From NCBI GenBank assembly GCA_000827495.1, contig KN817631.1:62896-125573 (forward strand): a stretch of DNA of 62,678 nucleotides, given 5' to 3'. Shown here piece by piece: positions 35,163 to 46,374 of this stretch. Position 1 is the stretch's first letter. Every line of letters begins with the position of its first letter. The notes below the pieces were generated by a model, which worked only from the letters and a program-made list of their open reading frames with translations, ran no database searches and had not been told where the DNA came from. The stretch comes from Hypholoma sublateritium FD-334 SS-4 (lineage: Eukaryota > Basidiomycota > Agaricomycetes > Agaricales > Strophariaceae). A program made the translations under genes and the position numbers.

Positions 35163-35598
35163 AACGAAGAACGCGTGAGTCTAAAGTCGACGAGCTGAGA
35201 GAGAACGCCAATTCAAACGTTCAATCTCCGCTCCAGTGACATCCTGTTTTCTTTTTAAAAAATCACAAGTTCAGCCTCGCTTCGCTGCGGCAAAGACTGG
35301 GAACACTCAAGAAGACCAGGCCATCACCGTTCATTTTTAGTAAGTAAGAAATCAAGAACCAGGACTCAGCTTTGGCCCTCGAGCTCGAAAAGGAGGGAAA
35401 AATCATGGACAAACAAAAGCGTGTCATAATTATAAGTATATGAAAGTACTTAAATAATGGCACCAAGTTCAGTCACCAATAACATTCGAGCAGCAAGTAC
35501 TGTTCGAGTCCACTTTAGGTTTTCAAACGTTCAGAATTCATACTGGTATATGATTACGACAAGCGATGACAATGTCGATGATGTACAATAGAGCAATA
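35163..35598. other. Intergenic, EMC4 upstream region
   Basis: About 436 bases between the EMC4 start and the stop of the SF3B4-type gene. No gene or clear element was seen. Confidence 0.5.
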
Positions 35599-36814
35599 CT
35601 AATACTGGGGTTGCTGTTGTTGTGGCGGGTATCCACCTCCAAACCCAGGAGGTGGCGGCGGCGGGAAGCCCCCATACATCTGCATACCCTGGGGCGGCTG
35701 CATAGGCATGCCTTGCATTCCAGGTGGGGGCATCATGGGTGGTGCCATTCCTGGAGGGCCCATCCCTGGTGGAAGCATGCCCATGGCCATCTGCGGCATG
35801 ATGGTTTGTTGCTGGGTAAACCCAGGAGGCGGAGGCGGCGCTGCGAGCGCGCCAGCGAACTGGCCTTGATATGGACCTTGGAATCCAGGCATCGGCGGTC
35901 GATTGCCAAAAGCAATAGGTGCGGGAGGGGGGCGTGCTGCAACGGGAAGTGCGTTATTCTTGCGCGCCTGAGCTGCTAGTAAGCGCTCTGCAGGTGTTCC
36001 GTGGCGTTCGCCCTTGCCGTCTTTCTTGAACGCGTATTGGACTGTGATGGCTTTGTTCATGAGGAACTGGCCATTCATTGACTCAACCGCAGCGTCCGAG
36101 GACTCGAAATCCGTGTATGACACGAAGCCGTACCCTTTCGACGTCCCTGCTGTTGGATCACGAGCAATCTGTGAAAGGTGGATGTTTGAGTTGATGGACG
36201 CATGACGAACAGACATGCGACGCGCCTTGGCCGTTGTTGCCATAATTCCGAAAGCACTAAACGTATCGTAAAGCAGTCGCTCATCGACATTTTCATCAAG
36301 ATTTCCAATGAACAAGTTCGCTCCGACGTCCAATTGCTTTTTGTCCGAGGATGCCTGTCATTGCAGAGACAACGTCAGCACCGACGTAGAAGAGTCATTG
36401 CGTTATGGGCGTATCCAAGAACACAACAGCGTCAATGTCCTGTAGACGAACCTTGTTAACCCGGATAGGTTTACCCCATAATTTAATCTGATTCATGATC
36501 TTACATGCATATTCCGCATCCTCCTCCGTCAGAAATTCGCAAAAACCGTAGCCTTGATGCGCCATAGAGATACGATCTTTAGGTAGGTGCACGTTCACTG
36601 TTTATCGCGTTAAATGGTGCAACAATGTGCAGTAATTTCTGTACATACCGACCGGCCCTGCCTGGAGCATTAGCTCCCAGACTAGGGCATCTGAACACCG
36701 TTCATCAAGGTTTCCCTAAAACTTCTGGTTCATATCCCATTTCAGCTCGCACTAAAAGTCACTCACTAGATACACCGTGGCCTCCTGGTTCCTGTCGTCT
36801 TGTGGTCGAGACAT
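35599..36814 (-). CDS. HSH49: Splicing factor 3B subunit 4 (SF3B4/Hsh49)
   Basis: U2 snRNP SF3b subunit that contacts pre-mRNA near the branch site. Start [16 protein letters not shown] (36814), then [23 protein letters not shown]1 continues through [20 protein letters not shown] and [20 protein letters not shown]2 has [20 protein letters not shown] and [20 protein letters not shown], ending [20 protein letters not shown]. The C-terminal 110 residues are Pro/Gly/Met-rich ([29 protein letters not shown]) and end QQQQPQY, as in the family. About six introns are required; those in RRM1 are short. Full-length and intact. Confidence 0.93.
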
Positions 36815-37360
36815 GCGTATGCTAGGTGTTGCAGATGATTCGAAGTCCGAAGTACTTAATTCAACACGAAATTTCGCGTTTGTTTGTATATATGTACCAT
36901 CAGCTTCTGCGCGCCTGAAACAGGCAGAAATTTCCTCAGAAGAACTTGAACAAGTTAAACTTGCACCGATACACTATCAACACATGCCAGTATTGCTACC
37001 ATAAAATTCTCGTATTGGCAGAAAGAATTCTCATTAATCTTGGCTACTCCTCTGCGCTCCGCTGATTTGCTTGCGACTGCCTGATCGTGACTCAAATTCA
37101 TCCATTGTGATTCCGGCCAACCGTTGGCTAACCGATCTCGCTGACCTCTGGGCTGACGTGTACTCGAAAACTATGGCAGCCACAGCTCCTTGGAATGTCA
37201 GCCAAATCCCAAATGAAATACACGGCTGACAGTTCTTGGAATATAAAAGGTCGTCACGATGTCCACGAATCTTCAGTTCTTCTTCGCCGCTGAACATCCT
37301 CCGAGGCTTCGCATACCCAATTCCTCACCCTTCGTTCATTAACCTCTCCCTCTGCGCGCC
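36815..37360. other. Divergent promoter region of SF3B4 and a secreted-protein gene
   Basis: 546 bases between two divergent genes. A TATA-like tataaaag lies at 37242-37249, about 115 bases before the plus-strand ATG. A short minus-strand frame (37034-37297) has no recognisable features. Confidence 0.5.
37242..37249 (+). promoter_or_regulatory. Probable TATA box of the secreted-protein gene
   Basis: The sequence tataaaag sits about 115 bp upstream of the ATG at 37361, followed by a pyrimidine-rich leader (cctctccctctgcgcgcc), a common arrangement in highly expressed fungal genes. Confidence 0.45.
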
Positions 37361-38494
37361 ATGTTCTTCTGGTCTGTCTCGAAGCTCTTCGCTCTCATGT
37401 CGCTCTTCGCCGTCCTGGCCGCGGTGTCTTCAAAGCCGTCGCGACTGTCGCGCATGAATGCAGTCGCCAAACCCCCGGTTTCCGCGCCATCTAGGACTCT
37501 CAAGCAGTTCAAGATAAAAGCCCTTCCGAACAGGAGAGCTGGACCTCAGCCGAGCGCACTTCTCTCCCCTTTGAGCCTGGTTATGGCCCCCGTCTTGGAG
37601 GCCGTTGGTAACACCATGCCCCTCCTTCGGAACTTGTTAGGTAAACTCAACACAGTGTCTACCTCAAACGCTTTCTCGGACTCCATCTCCTTGCCTGCAA
37701 GTAGCACTCAAGTCTCCCTCGAAGACGTATTGTCGGCACTTGACGATCTACTAACCAACCCGGCCAGGTTCTCCTTGTCTGCGTCTAATTTCCTGAGCTC
37801 CCTCAGTAACCTTATCAACGCAATACTTTCATCGTCTGCCGCAGACAGCGATACCTTGAACTCCATTCTCGAGCTCGTGTCTCAGCTCCTGGGACCCTTG
37901 GAGGCCTTGGTCACAGAGCTATCTCAAAACAGTGGAACTCCGGTCGCCCCATCGCTTCTGTCTTACCTGTCCTCCATCAGCACCGCGATAACGGGCGGCC
38001 AAGCGTCTAGCGCGGACAGCAATGCCTCGGGCCTCGTCCCCTCGTTCTCCGACATTCCATCTGTGGCTGGCGTCCAGTCGATCATCCAGTCCATACTAGA
38101 CGACATAACAAACGACAGCAGCTTCTCTTCCGTCGGCCTCCTGTCGTTGCTGTCTGAACTCAAGATCGCCCTTCAGAACACGGCTGATGAACTAGCGCAG
38201 TTCAGTGCAAACAACAACGACGCCTTGGTCACCTTGTCCTCGTTTGTGTCTGGCGTCAATTCCATCCTCTTGAACGTGCTCAACGCAGGCAGCATCTCGA
38301 CCACTACCGTTTCGCCTACGTCTGACTTAGTCATCGCCCTTGTCCGCTTATTGAATGAGATAGCAACGATCCCAGCAGTGCCTAGCGCCAACAACGTAGC
38401 CGTCTCGTCCTCAGCCACGTCTGGGTCTGACTCGAACGTGCTTGCCGTCGCGGGCGTCGGGGGCGTACTCCAACTGAGGCACTCTGATTTTTAG
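37361..38494 (+). CDS. Secreted Ser/Leu-rich protein of unknown function (377 aa)
   Basis: Single-exon frame. The N-terminus (KLFALMSLFAVLAAVSS, residues 8-24) is a clear signal peptide. A dibasic site follows at 58-59 (KALPNRR/A), suitable for Kex2-type processing, suggesting a propeptide. The mature part is rich in Ser, Leu, Ala and Asn with repeated amphipathic patterns (DVLSALDDLLTNP, FLSSLSNLINAILSS, SIIQSILDDITNDSS, ALVTLSSFVSGVNSILL), so a helical bundle is likely. It has no cysteine and one tryptophan, in the signal peptide. The C-terminus is a Gly/Ala/Val segment ending LQLRHSDF. I recognise no family. Codon use is biased to C-ending codons, consistent with good expression. A role in the cell wall or surface is possible but only inferred from secretion. 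Confidence 0.75.
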   Translation: MFFWSVSKLFALMSLFAVLAAVSSKPSRLSRMNAVAKPPVSAPSRTLKQFKIKALPNRRAGPQPSALLSPLSLVMAPVLEAVGNTMPLLRNLLGKLNTVSTSNAFSDSISLPASSTQVSLEDVLSALDDLLTNPARFSLSASNFLSSLSNLINAILSSSAADSDTLNSILELVSQLLGPLEALVTELSQNSGTPVAPSLLSYLSSISTAITGGQASSADSNASGLVPSFSDIPSVAGVQSIIQSILDDITNDSSFSSVGLLSLLSELKIALQNTADELAQFSANNNDALVTLSSFVSGVNSILLNVLNAGSISTTTVSPTSDLVIALVRLLNEIATIPAVPSANNVAVSSSATSGSDSNVLAVAGVGGVLQLRHSDF

Positions 38495-39136
38495 ACCACG
38501 GTGTACACCTTTTCCACTCTCTTTTTTTTTTTTTTCTACGGTGTCCTCTCTTCCCTTCGATATTCAAATTTAAATACTCTCATTTACTCAGCCCTCATTT
38601 GCATGTATACATAGCCCCGTCCCTTCACATGGAATGCCATTTCTTTTGAAAATTATACCCCTTCCAGCTCGATCGAAAAGCTTTATGAATTGCGAATCTG
38701 CGATAAGTATAGGTGGATCGTATGTTTTTATCCGATTAGCTGAAAAAAAATCGGATTGGTCGGTCGATATAAAATATCCTGAAATTACTTAGGAGCTCCA
38801 ACTAAGTATGAGTGATTACCTCGCGGTGTAATGACGCCCGGAAATTGAGAGACCGTTCCATGCATCATGTAGAGGAAAATAAAATCCGAACGCTTCAAGA
38901 AAAAATGGGTGGCAGGATAGAAAATAACAGACTCTAACTGAGTATCATAATATGATTCAAAGATACGTCTGTGTTAACTAGTAGCAGATAAGAATGACAC
39001 ACACGCACACACACACACAAAGAGAACGAGAAAAATAGGCAATGTCGGATATATAACCAGGTCGTGGCGTGAGGTTGATTCGTGAGTGACAAGCATAATG
39101 TAGAAAGTAGTAGTCCTGGTCGTTAAAGGGTCGTTC
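38495..39136. other. Intergenic with T-tract and CA microsatellite
   Basis: Between the convergent secreted-protein gene and CDC42. It contains a 14-base T run (38522-38535) just after the stop and a CA-type microsatellite at about 38998-39020. No gene was seen. Confidence 0.6.
38998..39020. repeat. CA dinucleotide microsatellite
   Basis: A run of acacac with one acacgc interruption lies downstream of the secreted-protein gene; a simple repeat, probably neutral. Confidence 0.7.
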
Positions 39137-39968
39137 TTAGAGGATGAGGCATAACTTTTTCTTGTTCTTCAGGACAGGAGGTTCAAGAGCAGCCACGATC
39201 GCCTGCGAGAAGCGAGGGGCTTACGGTTAGAGGAAGTGATCACGGCGGGGTTGTAACGGAGAAGAACGCACCTCGTCAAACACGTTCTTCAGACCCTTTT
39301 GCGTCAGTGCCGAGCATTCCACATACTTGACAGCACCGAGCTCCCTGGCGAGTCGCTCGCCCTGCTCACTCGTGACTGGTCGCTGCTTCTGCCTGGCCAG
39401 CTTCTCTATCACCTGAGTGTCGTCTCTCAAATCTACCTGTGTTCCCACGATAAGGCAAGGAACACCGGGGCAGTGGTGGTGCACTTCTGGGAACCATTTT
39501 TCCTTCACGTTCTCGAAGGAAGCAGGTGAAGTCACGCTGAAGCAGACCAGGAAGACGTCCGTCTGTGGGTACGACAGAGGGCGAAGACGGTCGTAATCCT
39601 CCTGGCCTAAATGGGAGACGCACGATTAGGCGCGAAATTAAAGTGATAAATATAGGCCGACGCACCAGCCGTATCGAACAATCCTAATGTGTACGGATCC
39701 TCGCCAATCATCACAGTGACCGCGTAGTTGTCGAAGACCTGGAGAAAACCCGCCCTTGAGCAATTTTCAACAGACGCACGAGCAGCTGCAATACGCACGG
39801 TAGGCACATATTCGCTCGGAAATTTATTCGTGGTATACGAGATCAACAAACAGGTCTACAGCACGAGGCGCATGCCGTTGTCAGACCGAAAAACGCCAGA
39901 GAAGACGGGTGATGACGTACCTTTCCGACAGCACCATCTCCTACGACTACGCACTTAATTGTCTGCAT
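39137..39968 (-). CDS. CDC42: Rho-family GTPase CDC42
   Basis: Small GTPase controlling polarity and hyphal growth. About 192 aa from five or so exons. Start [20 protein letters not shown] contains the P-loop. Switch I follows ([15 protein letters not shown]), then [20 protein letters not shown] (switch II) and [10 protein letters not shown] (base-binding TQxD, the Cdc42 form of NKxD). [20 protein letters not shown] distinguishes it from Rac. The C-terminus is polybasic [10 protein letters not shown] with a CaaX box ending in Leu, predicting geranylgeranylation. All nucleotide-binding residues are intact. The intron within the G3 motif (after DTAG) is a typical fungal position. Confidence 0.95.
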
Positions 39969-40658
39969 GTTGGCGGGTGTCTAAGGGGCTGCGGGCGGGG
40001 CGAGTGTTTACTGGAGCCAGGGCGTCAGCATACATGCATACAACGGCGCTTGGCATGGCTCCTTATCGCCTGCCTGTCTGTGCGGCGTGGCAACGGCACC
40101 TCGTGGCTGTTTCACCCACAGCAGGACAGACAAGAGGGGACTACGAGCGACTGACCTGGCTAGTAGATACGAGGGGGCGGGGTGCGTACGAGGGCTGGCT
40201 GGATCGCTGGGATAGAATGGACTGTAGGGTGTGCGGGCAGTGTCAAAAACAACGCAGACAATACTGCGTGTCGGACAGCAGACGGGTGAGATTTTGGGAT
40301 TGCGGGGTAACACGGGGCTTACGGGGCGGTGACGGTGCTGCGGTGAGTAGTGGCCTGCCGGTGACTGTCTGAACTGGACTGGAGGTTGGTTGCAACGACT
40401 TGATCGCAAGAGTAAAGGAGCACGGCCGTGTCCGTGGCATATTCCCAAATACACAACAACAATAATCATTTGTCCTGCCTCCTAGACACTCTCGACAGCT
40501 ATGTACACAGCGAACAAAAATGCAAAAAATTATAGGTAGTCCCTGTTATATCTCTAGCCATGTACAAAATTATGTTACAAATACTACTCAAAATAAAAAT
40601 CGAAAACAACGACAAAACAAAAATGCTATCATGCCTCATCCGCTATAAAATCCGAGCG
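39969..40658. other. Intergenic, CDC42 upstream region
   Basis: 690 bases between the CDC42 start and the stop of the large WD40 gene; 5' regulatory and leader sequence expected. Frames here are overlapping and lack recognisable features. Confidence 0.5.
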
Positions 40659-43600
40659 TCAGTTATTTCCAGTGCGTGGCAGGCCAAAAGCGGACGTACG
40701 CGTCCCACTGCCCGCGGTACCTGGCGCAGCAGCGACGGGCACAGGCCACCAGAACACACGGCCCTGCTTCGTGCCCGTGATAATCCACCCCTCCACACCT
40801 GGACGACCGTCAAACGTCTGCAGCGCATGCCCGCCATCAGTAGGGAGTCAACCGGACGCTGTATCACAAGACGACTCACGGCAGCTGTCTCGACAGGATC
40901 ACCTTAAAGTCAAATTAAGCAAGAGCGAATCAGCGCTGAAAACCCGACCGGCGGGAGCCACGGGCGGATGTTCTCACCTTCCGGGTGCTTCAGTCCATAC
41001 ACTATGCACCCCTTCTTCCGGTCCCAGACCAGCGCACAGCCGTTCATCGTGCCGTACAGCACCGCCTGGCCCTTCGTGGCGAACACGGCCGGGAAGCCCT
41101 TCTGAGACATTGCCTGGATCTTCTCAGAGGTATATGTGCGCTCAATGTTCCCTTTGTTCTGATTCGGCCGCATCGTGACAAGGTGCGCCTTGCCGCCCTC
41201 CTGCCCGACCAGCAGATATGTCCCAGTCGGATGCGTGTCGATGGAGATGCTTTCGCAGACACATCTGTCAATCAAGAGCCCACCCAGCGACAGTAACGTC
41301 ACTCACATCGGCTTCTGTGACAAGAAAGCGTGCACGCGCAGTGTCCCGTTCGGTATCTCGCAGTACCAGCTGCAATGTACGCCTTAGCACGCTATACCCA
41401 AATCCGTTAAACCCTAGCACTTACAGCACGCCGTCGCGGCAGCCACCGATCAGCGCGTCTCCATCTTGAACAAATTTGAGCGCCGTGACGCCAGAGCGCG
41501 CGATCTCCCTTTGCGCCTGCCATTTACCTGCAAAAGGAAAGTGCGGCGTCAATACACACGCCGAACGCCAAAGATAGTTAGCGCGACGCACCTGAAATAA
41601 GCAGCCACACTTTCACGACAGACATCATCGACACCGCGATGCGGTCCTTGTGGTACGCCATGCAGAACGGCGCATCCGACACGGGCAGCTCGGGCACCTT
41701 GATCAGCATCGCGTACTTCCAATCATTCCCCTGCAAAGAGCGCGGTGTTAGCTATGCTCGTGGGCTGTAATTTCCGGCCGCGCCAATAATAGCACCAACG
41801 CGCACGCAGAAATGAAAGAACTCACAGCGCTGCGTGTCCACGTGGACAGTGTCCCGTCTACGCACATCGTCATCACCGCCGCGGGGCCCTCGAGCCAGCA
41901 CGCCGACGCGATGAGCGAGCTGTGCGCAAGCCGCGCGACCTCACCCGCCGCCGGCTTGTTGTCCCATATCCGCAGCGTCCGGTCCGCGCCTGCACGTGTC
42001 GCGAACCACATCAGCGCGCGCCTACAAAACACGTAAAGTAATTGCGGCGAGAATACGCACAGATAAACGCGACCTGCGTCCCGTCGCCGTTGAACATGAT
42101 CTTCTGCACGCTCGCGTCGACGCCGCCCAGTGCGCTATGCAGGCGGTACTCTGCATTGGGCATCGTCGCGGGCCAGTCGGTAGAGCGCCGGGGCTGCGAC
42201 GACCTTGACTTGTGCTTGCGCCGCGACTTCGTCGACGGGCGGTAAGACGACCCGCCGGCTATAGGCCTGGCCGGCAAGGGATGGGTCATGGGCACTGCAG
42301 TATAATGTCGTAAGCATAGGCCCAGGAACCGAGAGAAGCTGACTGTGTGTGCCTACATTTCGGGATGGGAACGATTACCCTTGTCGACCATGAGCCGGAT
42401 TCCTTAGCGTAGTACGGCCTAACGTAAGTCGCTGGCGAACGACACGCGCTACTATCAGGAGGCGGCGCCGGGACCATAGATACCAAAGACGATGTAGGCG
42501 CCGAGATGCTAGCATGCGCAGTGTAAGAAGAGGATGAACCAGGCGAAGCAGACGCGTCAGTCTTGAGTCTCTTCGAGTGCTCCGTCATGCTCTGCGACCA
42601 GTTTTCGTTCTTCCACTCTTCGTACGCGCGCTTCCGCGATCTTTTATTGCCCTGAAATAAAAGTGGTGGCGATGCTTCCGGTGTCCACATAGCTGAGTCG
42701 CTGTTAAATGCGGTTGGCCTGGCCGAAGGCGTTGGCATAAGATCGTGTGACATAGCTGTCGGTGTAGGGGCACGAAAGGCCGTTGACACGGGCTCGCAGT
42801 AAGGGTTGGGGGTAAGAGCGCCTGCAGGTGTAAAAGCATAGGAGTCCGTCGACGCAGGCTTGCAGTAAGGGTTGGGGGTAAGAGCGCCTGAAGGTATAGG
42901 GACAAGGGGGCCCCACGACGCGGGTTCGCAATAAGGGTTGGGGGTGCGAGCACCTGCAGGTGTAAAGGCATAGGAGTCCATCGGCACAGGCGCGTCGTAA
43001 GGATGGGACTTAAGTGAGCGAAGGAATGCCGCTTCCACCTCGTCTTCTGTCGCCCACTCCGGTAGGTTCCATCCAGACGTTGATTTGTCCTTGGACGAGC
43101 CGGGCAGGGCCGCGGGCTCTGCAGGTGGAGTCCAGAATGGCGATTTCTGGTATGAATGATTTGGTGGAGGTGGAGAGCTGAACCCTTCGGGCGGTGACGA
43201 CCACGTTGGCGATTTCTGGAACGATGCCGCTGGCTTTCCCCAAGGCAGGGACGGCACGGGCGGCGGTGACTCAGTGGGCGGCGGGGGCGGGGGCGGCGAA
43301 GGCGACGTGTAGCGCAGCATCTCCGAGAGGCTCGCCTTGAGAACAGGCTTCGCTGCGGGCGCAGGCGCAGGCGACGTGGGGATCGACGACGCCGACGACG
43401 CCTGCGCTAACGATGAGCTCGACGAGGACGCCGATACACTGCCGAGCGAAGAGCCCGTCGCGCTCGACCCTGCGCTGCGCGCGGCGCTCCATTTCGCGCC
43501 GACGACGACGGGCTTCTTCGGCGCGGTCTGCGCCGCATTTAGCGCGCGTGGGCCTTTAGGGACGTGCTTCGGCAGCGGCGGTAAGCTGGAAGACGGGCGA

Positions 43601-45216
43601 ATGCCAAGCGGGTTGCCGATCGTAGGCGTGGGAATATATGGCGCTGCGCTGGTGCCCCACTCGTCCGCTTCCCAGGTAGTTGGCAGCGATGCCTGCACGC
43701 TCTTGACGAAAGTCGGCGCCGCCTGCCTCGCGATGGTCACGTTCCGGTCCTTTGCGCGCGCAGGCGCATCATCTAAGGGCGTGCCTGATGGCTCGTGCGC
43801 TAAGCCTTCTTCGCCTCCGGCGCCACGTTGAGACTGAGAGCGCGGGGTCGGTTTAACAGCGCGCGGCGATGTGGGCGCATCGTCTGTGACGATACGGGGT
43901 CCCAGGCCAAGTGTCGCGCTGCTCGGCGCGATATCCTGTCCCGCAAACGATGTCTGCTGTACCTAATTAAGTATGTTATTTAAACATATTCGAATCCCGA
44001 GAACATGGCGAGGTTTACCTGTGCGACCGCGTTCTCGGCCGTGGATCCTTCTGTAGGTGTACCGCCATGCACCGCAGCTTCAGTTGATAGTCTCTCTGTG
44101 AGTGGCGATGCCTGTGCAGCGACTGCGCTGAGAGCATTGGATGATGACGGCGGCACCTCAGCTGCGGAGTCGGACTTAACGTCCTCTGCCAGATGGGCGG
44201 TCGAGGCGGGAGGTGGCGCGGTGTCTCTTCGAGGAGACTGAAGTAGAAGCGAGCCCTCAGAGTCTATAGACACGGCCGGCAGCGGGGCCAAGGTCGACGC
44301 TGGGGTGCTGCTCTCACTGCCGAGGTCCATCGGCGACAAGCTTCGGTCAGAGCGCGCACACTAGGAATACGTTAGAATAACTCTCGAAATGTATTGAGAA
44401 AGCTCAACATACATCGTCTGCGTCCTCGTGCTCAAAGTGGCTGAGCGCGTCGGGTATTATTTCCCGCGCGTGGTCCGCGGAGACGGGGGACGGCAACTGG
44501 GTTGGAGACGCTTCGTGGTTTTGCGCGCTGTAAGAGAGAGTTCGAGGTATTGGAGTAGTCTGGCGGGATATCGCAGTGGGGATAGTTTCTGTTTGTACTT
44601 CGCAGTCCGCGAAAACGCGCGGTGCGGGCGTGTTCGCAGGGGGTGGCGCGGGCGTGGCGGTTGGGGTGGATTCCATCCCACCTATGACGGCGCGGTCGCC
44701 ATTCAGACAGGAACGAAGAGAATGAGCATACTACTCACCCTTTGCAAAGCCCGCGCACGCCTGCTTGTGAATCTGGCTCTTCCGCATCCTGGGCGGCAGC
44801 ATGCCCTCGAAACTGACGCGGCGCTCCACGCCCGCGCTCTCGACCCCGGAAACGATAGGCGGCTCGCTCGCGCTTTCGCCCGCGGTGTCGAGAATGTCTC
44901 CCTCGAGGAGAAAGGTGGTGTCTGAGGCGAGCGGCGTCTTACCGCCCGCGTCGGCGGGGGGCGCAATTGTGAACAACAACTGCTGGCCCTTGTTAATGGC
45001 GAACTTCTTGCCCGCAATAAAGCTGAAGCGGAGGACGCCTCTCGACTTCGCATCGGCGCCCTCTGCAATTCTGGAGTAATCGCGCTTAAGCACAATGTGG
45101 GGCTTGGGCGCGGGGCCTTGCGGCAGGAGGCGCAACGGGCCCTTGACGCCGAGGAGCGCGGTGAGCGTGTCGCCGGGCGCCGTCGGCGCGGACGCTTTGG
45201 TAGTGGGGATGTCCAT
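40659..45216 (-). CDS. Large WD40-repeat protein with disordered N-terminus
   Basis: One gene of perhaps 1,200 residues joined across at least ten introns. Start MDIPTTKASAPTAPGDTLTA. Exon 1 contains LLGVKGPLRLLPQGPAPKPH and ends GMLPPRMRKSQIHKQACAG. The next three exons are Ser/Thr/Pro/Ala-rich (MESTPTATPAPPPANTPAP; SLSPMDLGSESSTPASTLAP; and the long exon from about 43970 to 42360). That long exon carries three 22-residue repeats with core TPNPYC. A WD40 propeller forms the C-terminal third: ADRTLRIWDNK, CVDGTLSTWTRS, VKVWLLISGKW, FVQDGDALIGGCRDGVLWYC, YLLVGQEGGKAHLVTM, VLYGTMNGCALVWDRKKG and GWIITGTKQGRVFWWPV, with TGA at 40659. I cannot assign an ortholog; a scaffold role is inferred from the propeller. 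Confidence 0.75.
42770..42985 (-). repeat. Coding tandem repeat, 66 bp x 3
   Basis: Within the WD40 gene, a 66-bp unit is repeated three times and encodes the 22-residue unit TDSYAFTPAGALTPNPYCEP plus two more residues, with substitutions in the middle copy (WGPLVPIPSG). Cys at a fixed place in each copy is unusual in an otherwise disordered region. Confidence 0.8.
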
Positions 45217-46374
45217 GCGGAGCGTGGAGGGGGACGACCGCTGGACGGGGGGGACGGGTGTCTGGAGATTATAGTGGGGAGAATAGAAACCGCTGCAGTG
45301 CCCAAGCCCCGAAAGTGGCCCACCCGTCCATCACGTGCGGCGGGCGCATGGCCTGCGCCTCCAACGCGGACACCATAACGCCCCCCACTCCTCAGCGCCT
45401 CGCGCCATAATTACACGAGGCCGTGGGGAGCTACACATATATCTGGGCGATGGCTCGCGCGGAGGCCCCCCGAGGGCTGCCGAGCCCCGTTGCTCCTCCT
45501 GCTCATCGTGCGACGGGCTCGCGTGACACGCGCAGCGCGGTCCGCGTTTTCTGACGGGAACAAGGCTGTGCCGCTCCCCGTCGCATCCCTCAAATGTATA
45601 AAGGCGTTTTCCTCGTGTGAGCGCGCAGCGCCCGTGCGGCGCCCATACGTGCGCATGCGCGCTGTCATCGTGACGCGCGTAACGGCCCAGGCTTTCCGCG
45701 TACCCGCTCGGGTTCTGCCGAATCGGCTGCGCTAAAGGCCGAGGCGCTGATCCCTTTCTCTCATCGACTCTGACCCCAAATTAGCCTTGGTTTTTTTTTC
45801 TCGAAACCAACGTACTTACTTGCTCGAAATTGCATATTCCTGTGGGGCTATCTCAAGTTGTCGACCATCCAGATAAACCCATCTTTGACTTGCTGAACTT
45901 GGGCCGAACTATCACGAAAGACTGCCTGCAGCTAGGGTGTGCGTCTTCCATCAAAGAGCAAACGAAGAAATACCGACGGGACGGCCTAGGTTGACTGAGA
46001 CGCGACAATTATTTTCCGTCATGCGGTCTGCAGCATGTTGGTAAGGCTTACATCGCATTCAACAAATGCATATCGCCTTCAATGTGCAAGACCCCCCATA
46101 AAACATGTACGTCTAATTTCATGGTAAATCTTGGGTAAATCAATGCCATATCTAACGTTGCAAGTGCTATCTTCACAAGAAATGGCTATTAACATCCTTT
46201 CTTTTTTGTTGTTAGAATATATCTGATATAGTGTCGCGCGTAGGTTCTAATCCAGGCTCCCTCGTTCCAGTTTCCGAGCACAGAAAATCTGCACTTGCTT
46301 TATTCTCGTGCGTCTTTGTGACGTGAGTGCATAGGCATTTTATGTGTTATCTGTATTGTACTCGTGCAGCGCAG
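45217..46374. other. Intergenic, WD40 gene upstream region
   Basis: About 1.15 kb containing the GC-rich upstream region of the WD40 gene and the AT-richer 3' flank of the AhpD-like gene. No gene was supported. Confidence 0.5.

Noticed and set aside
37034..37297. An 87-codon minus-strand frame upstream of the secreted-protein gene
   Set aside because: It covers the divergent promoter including the TATA box and has no recognisable similarity.
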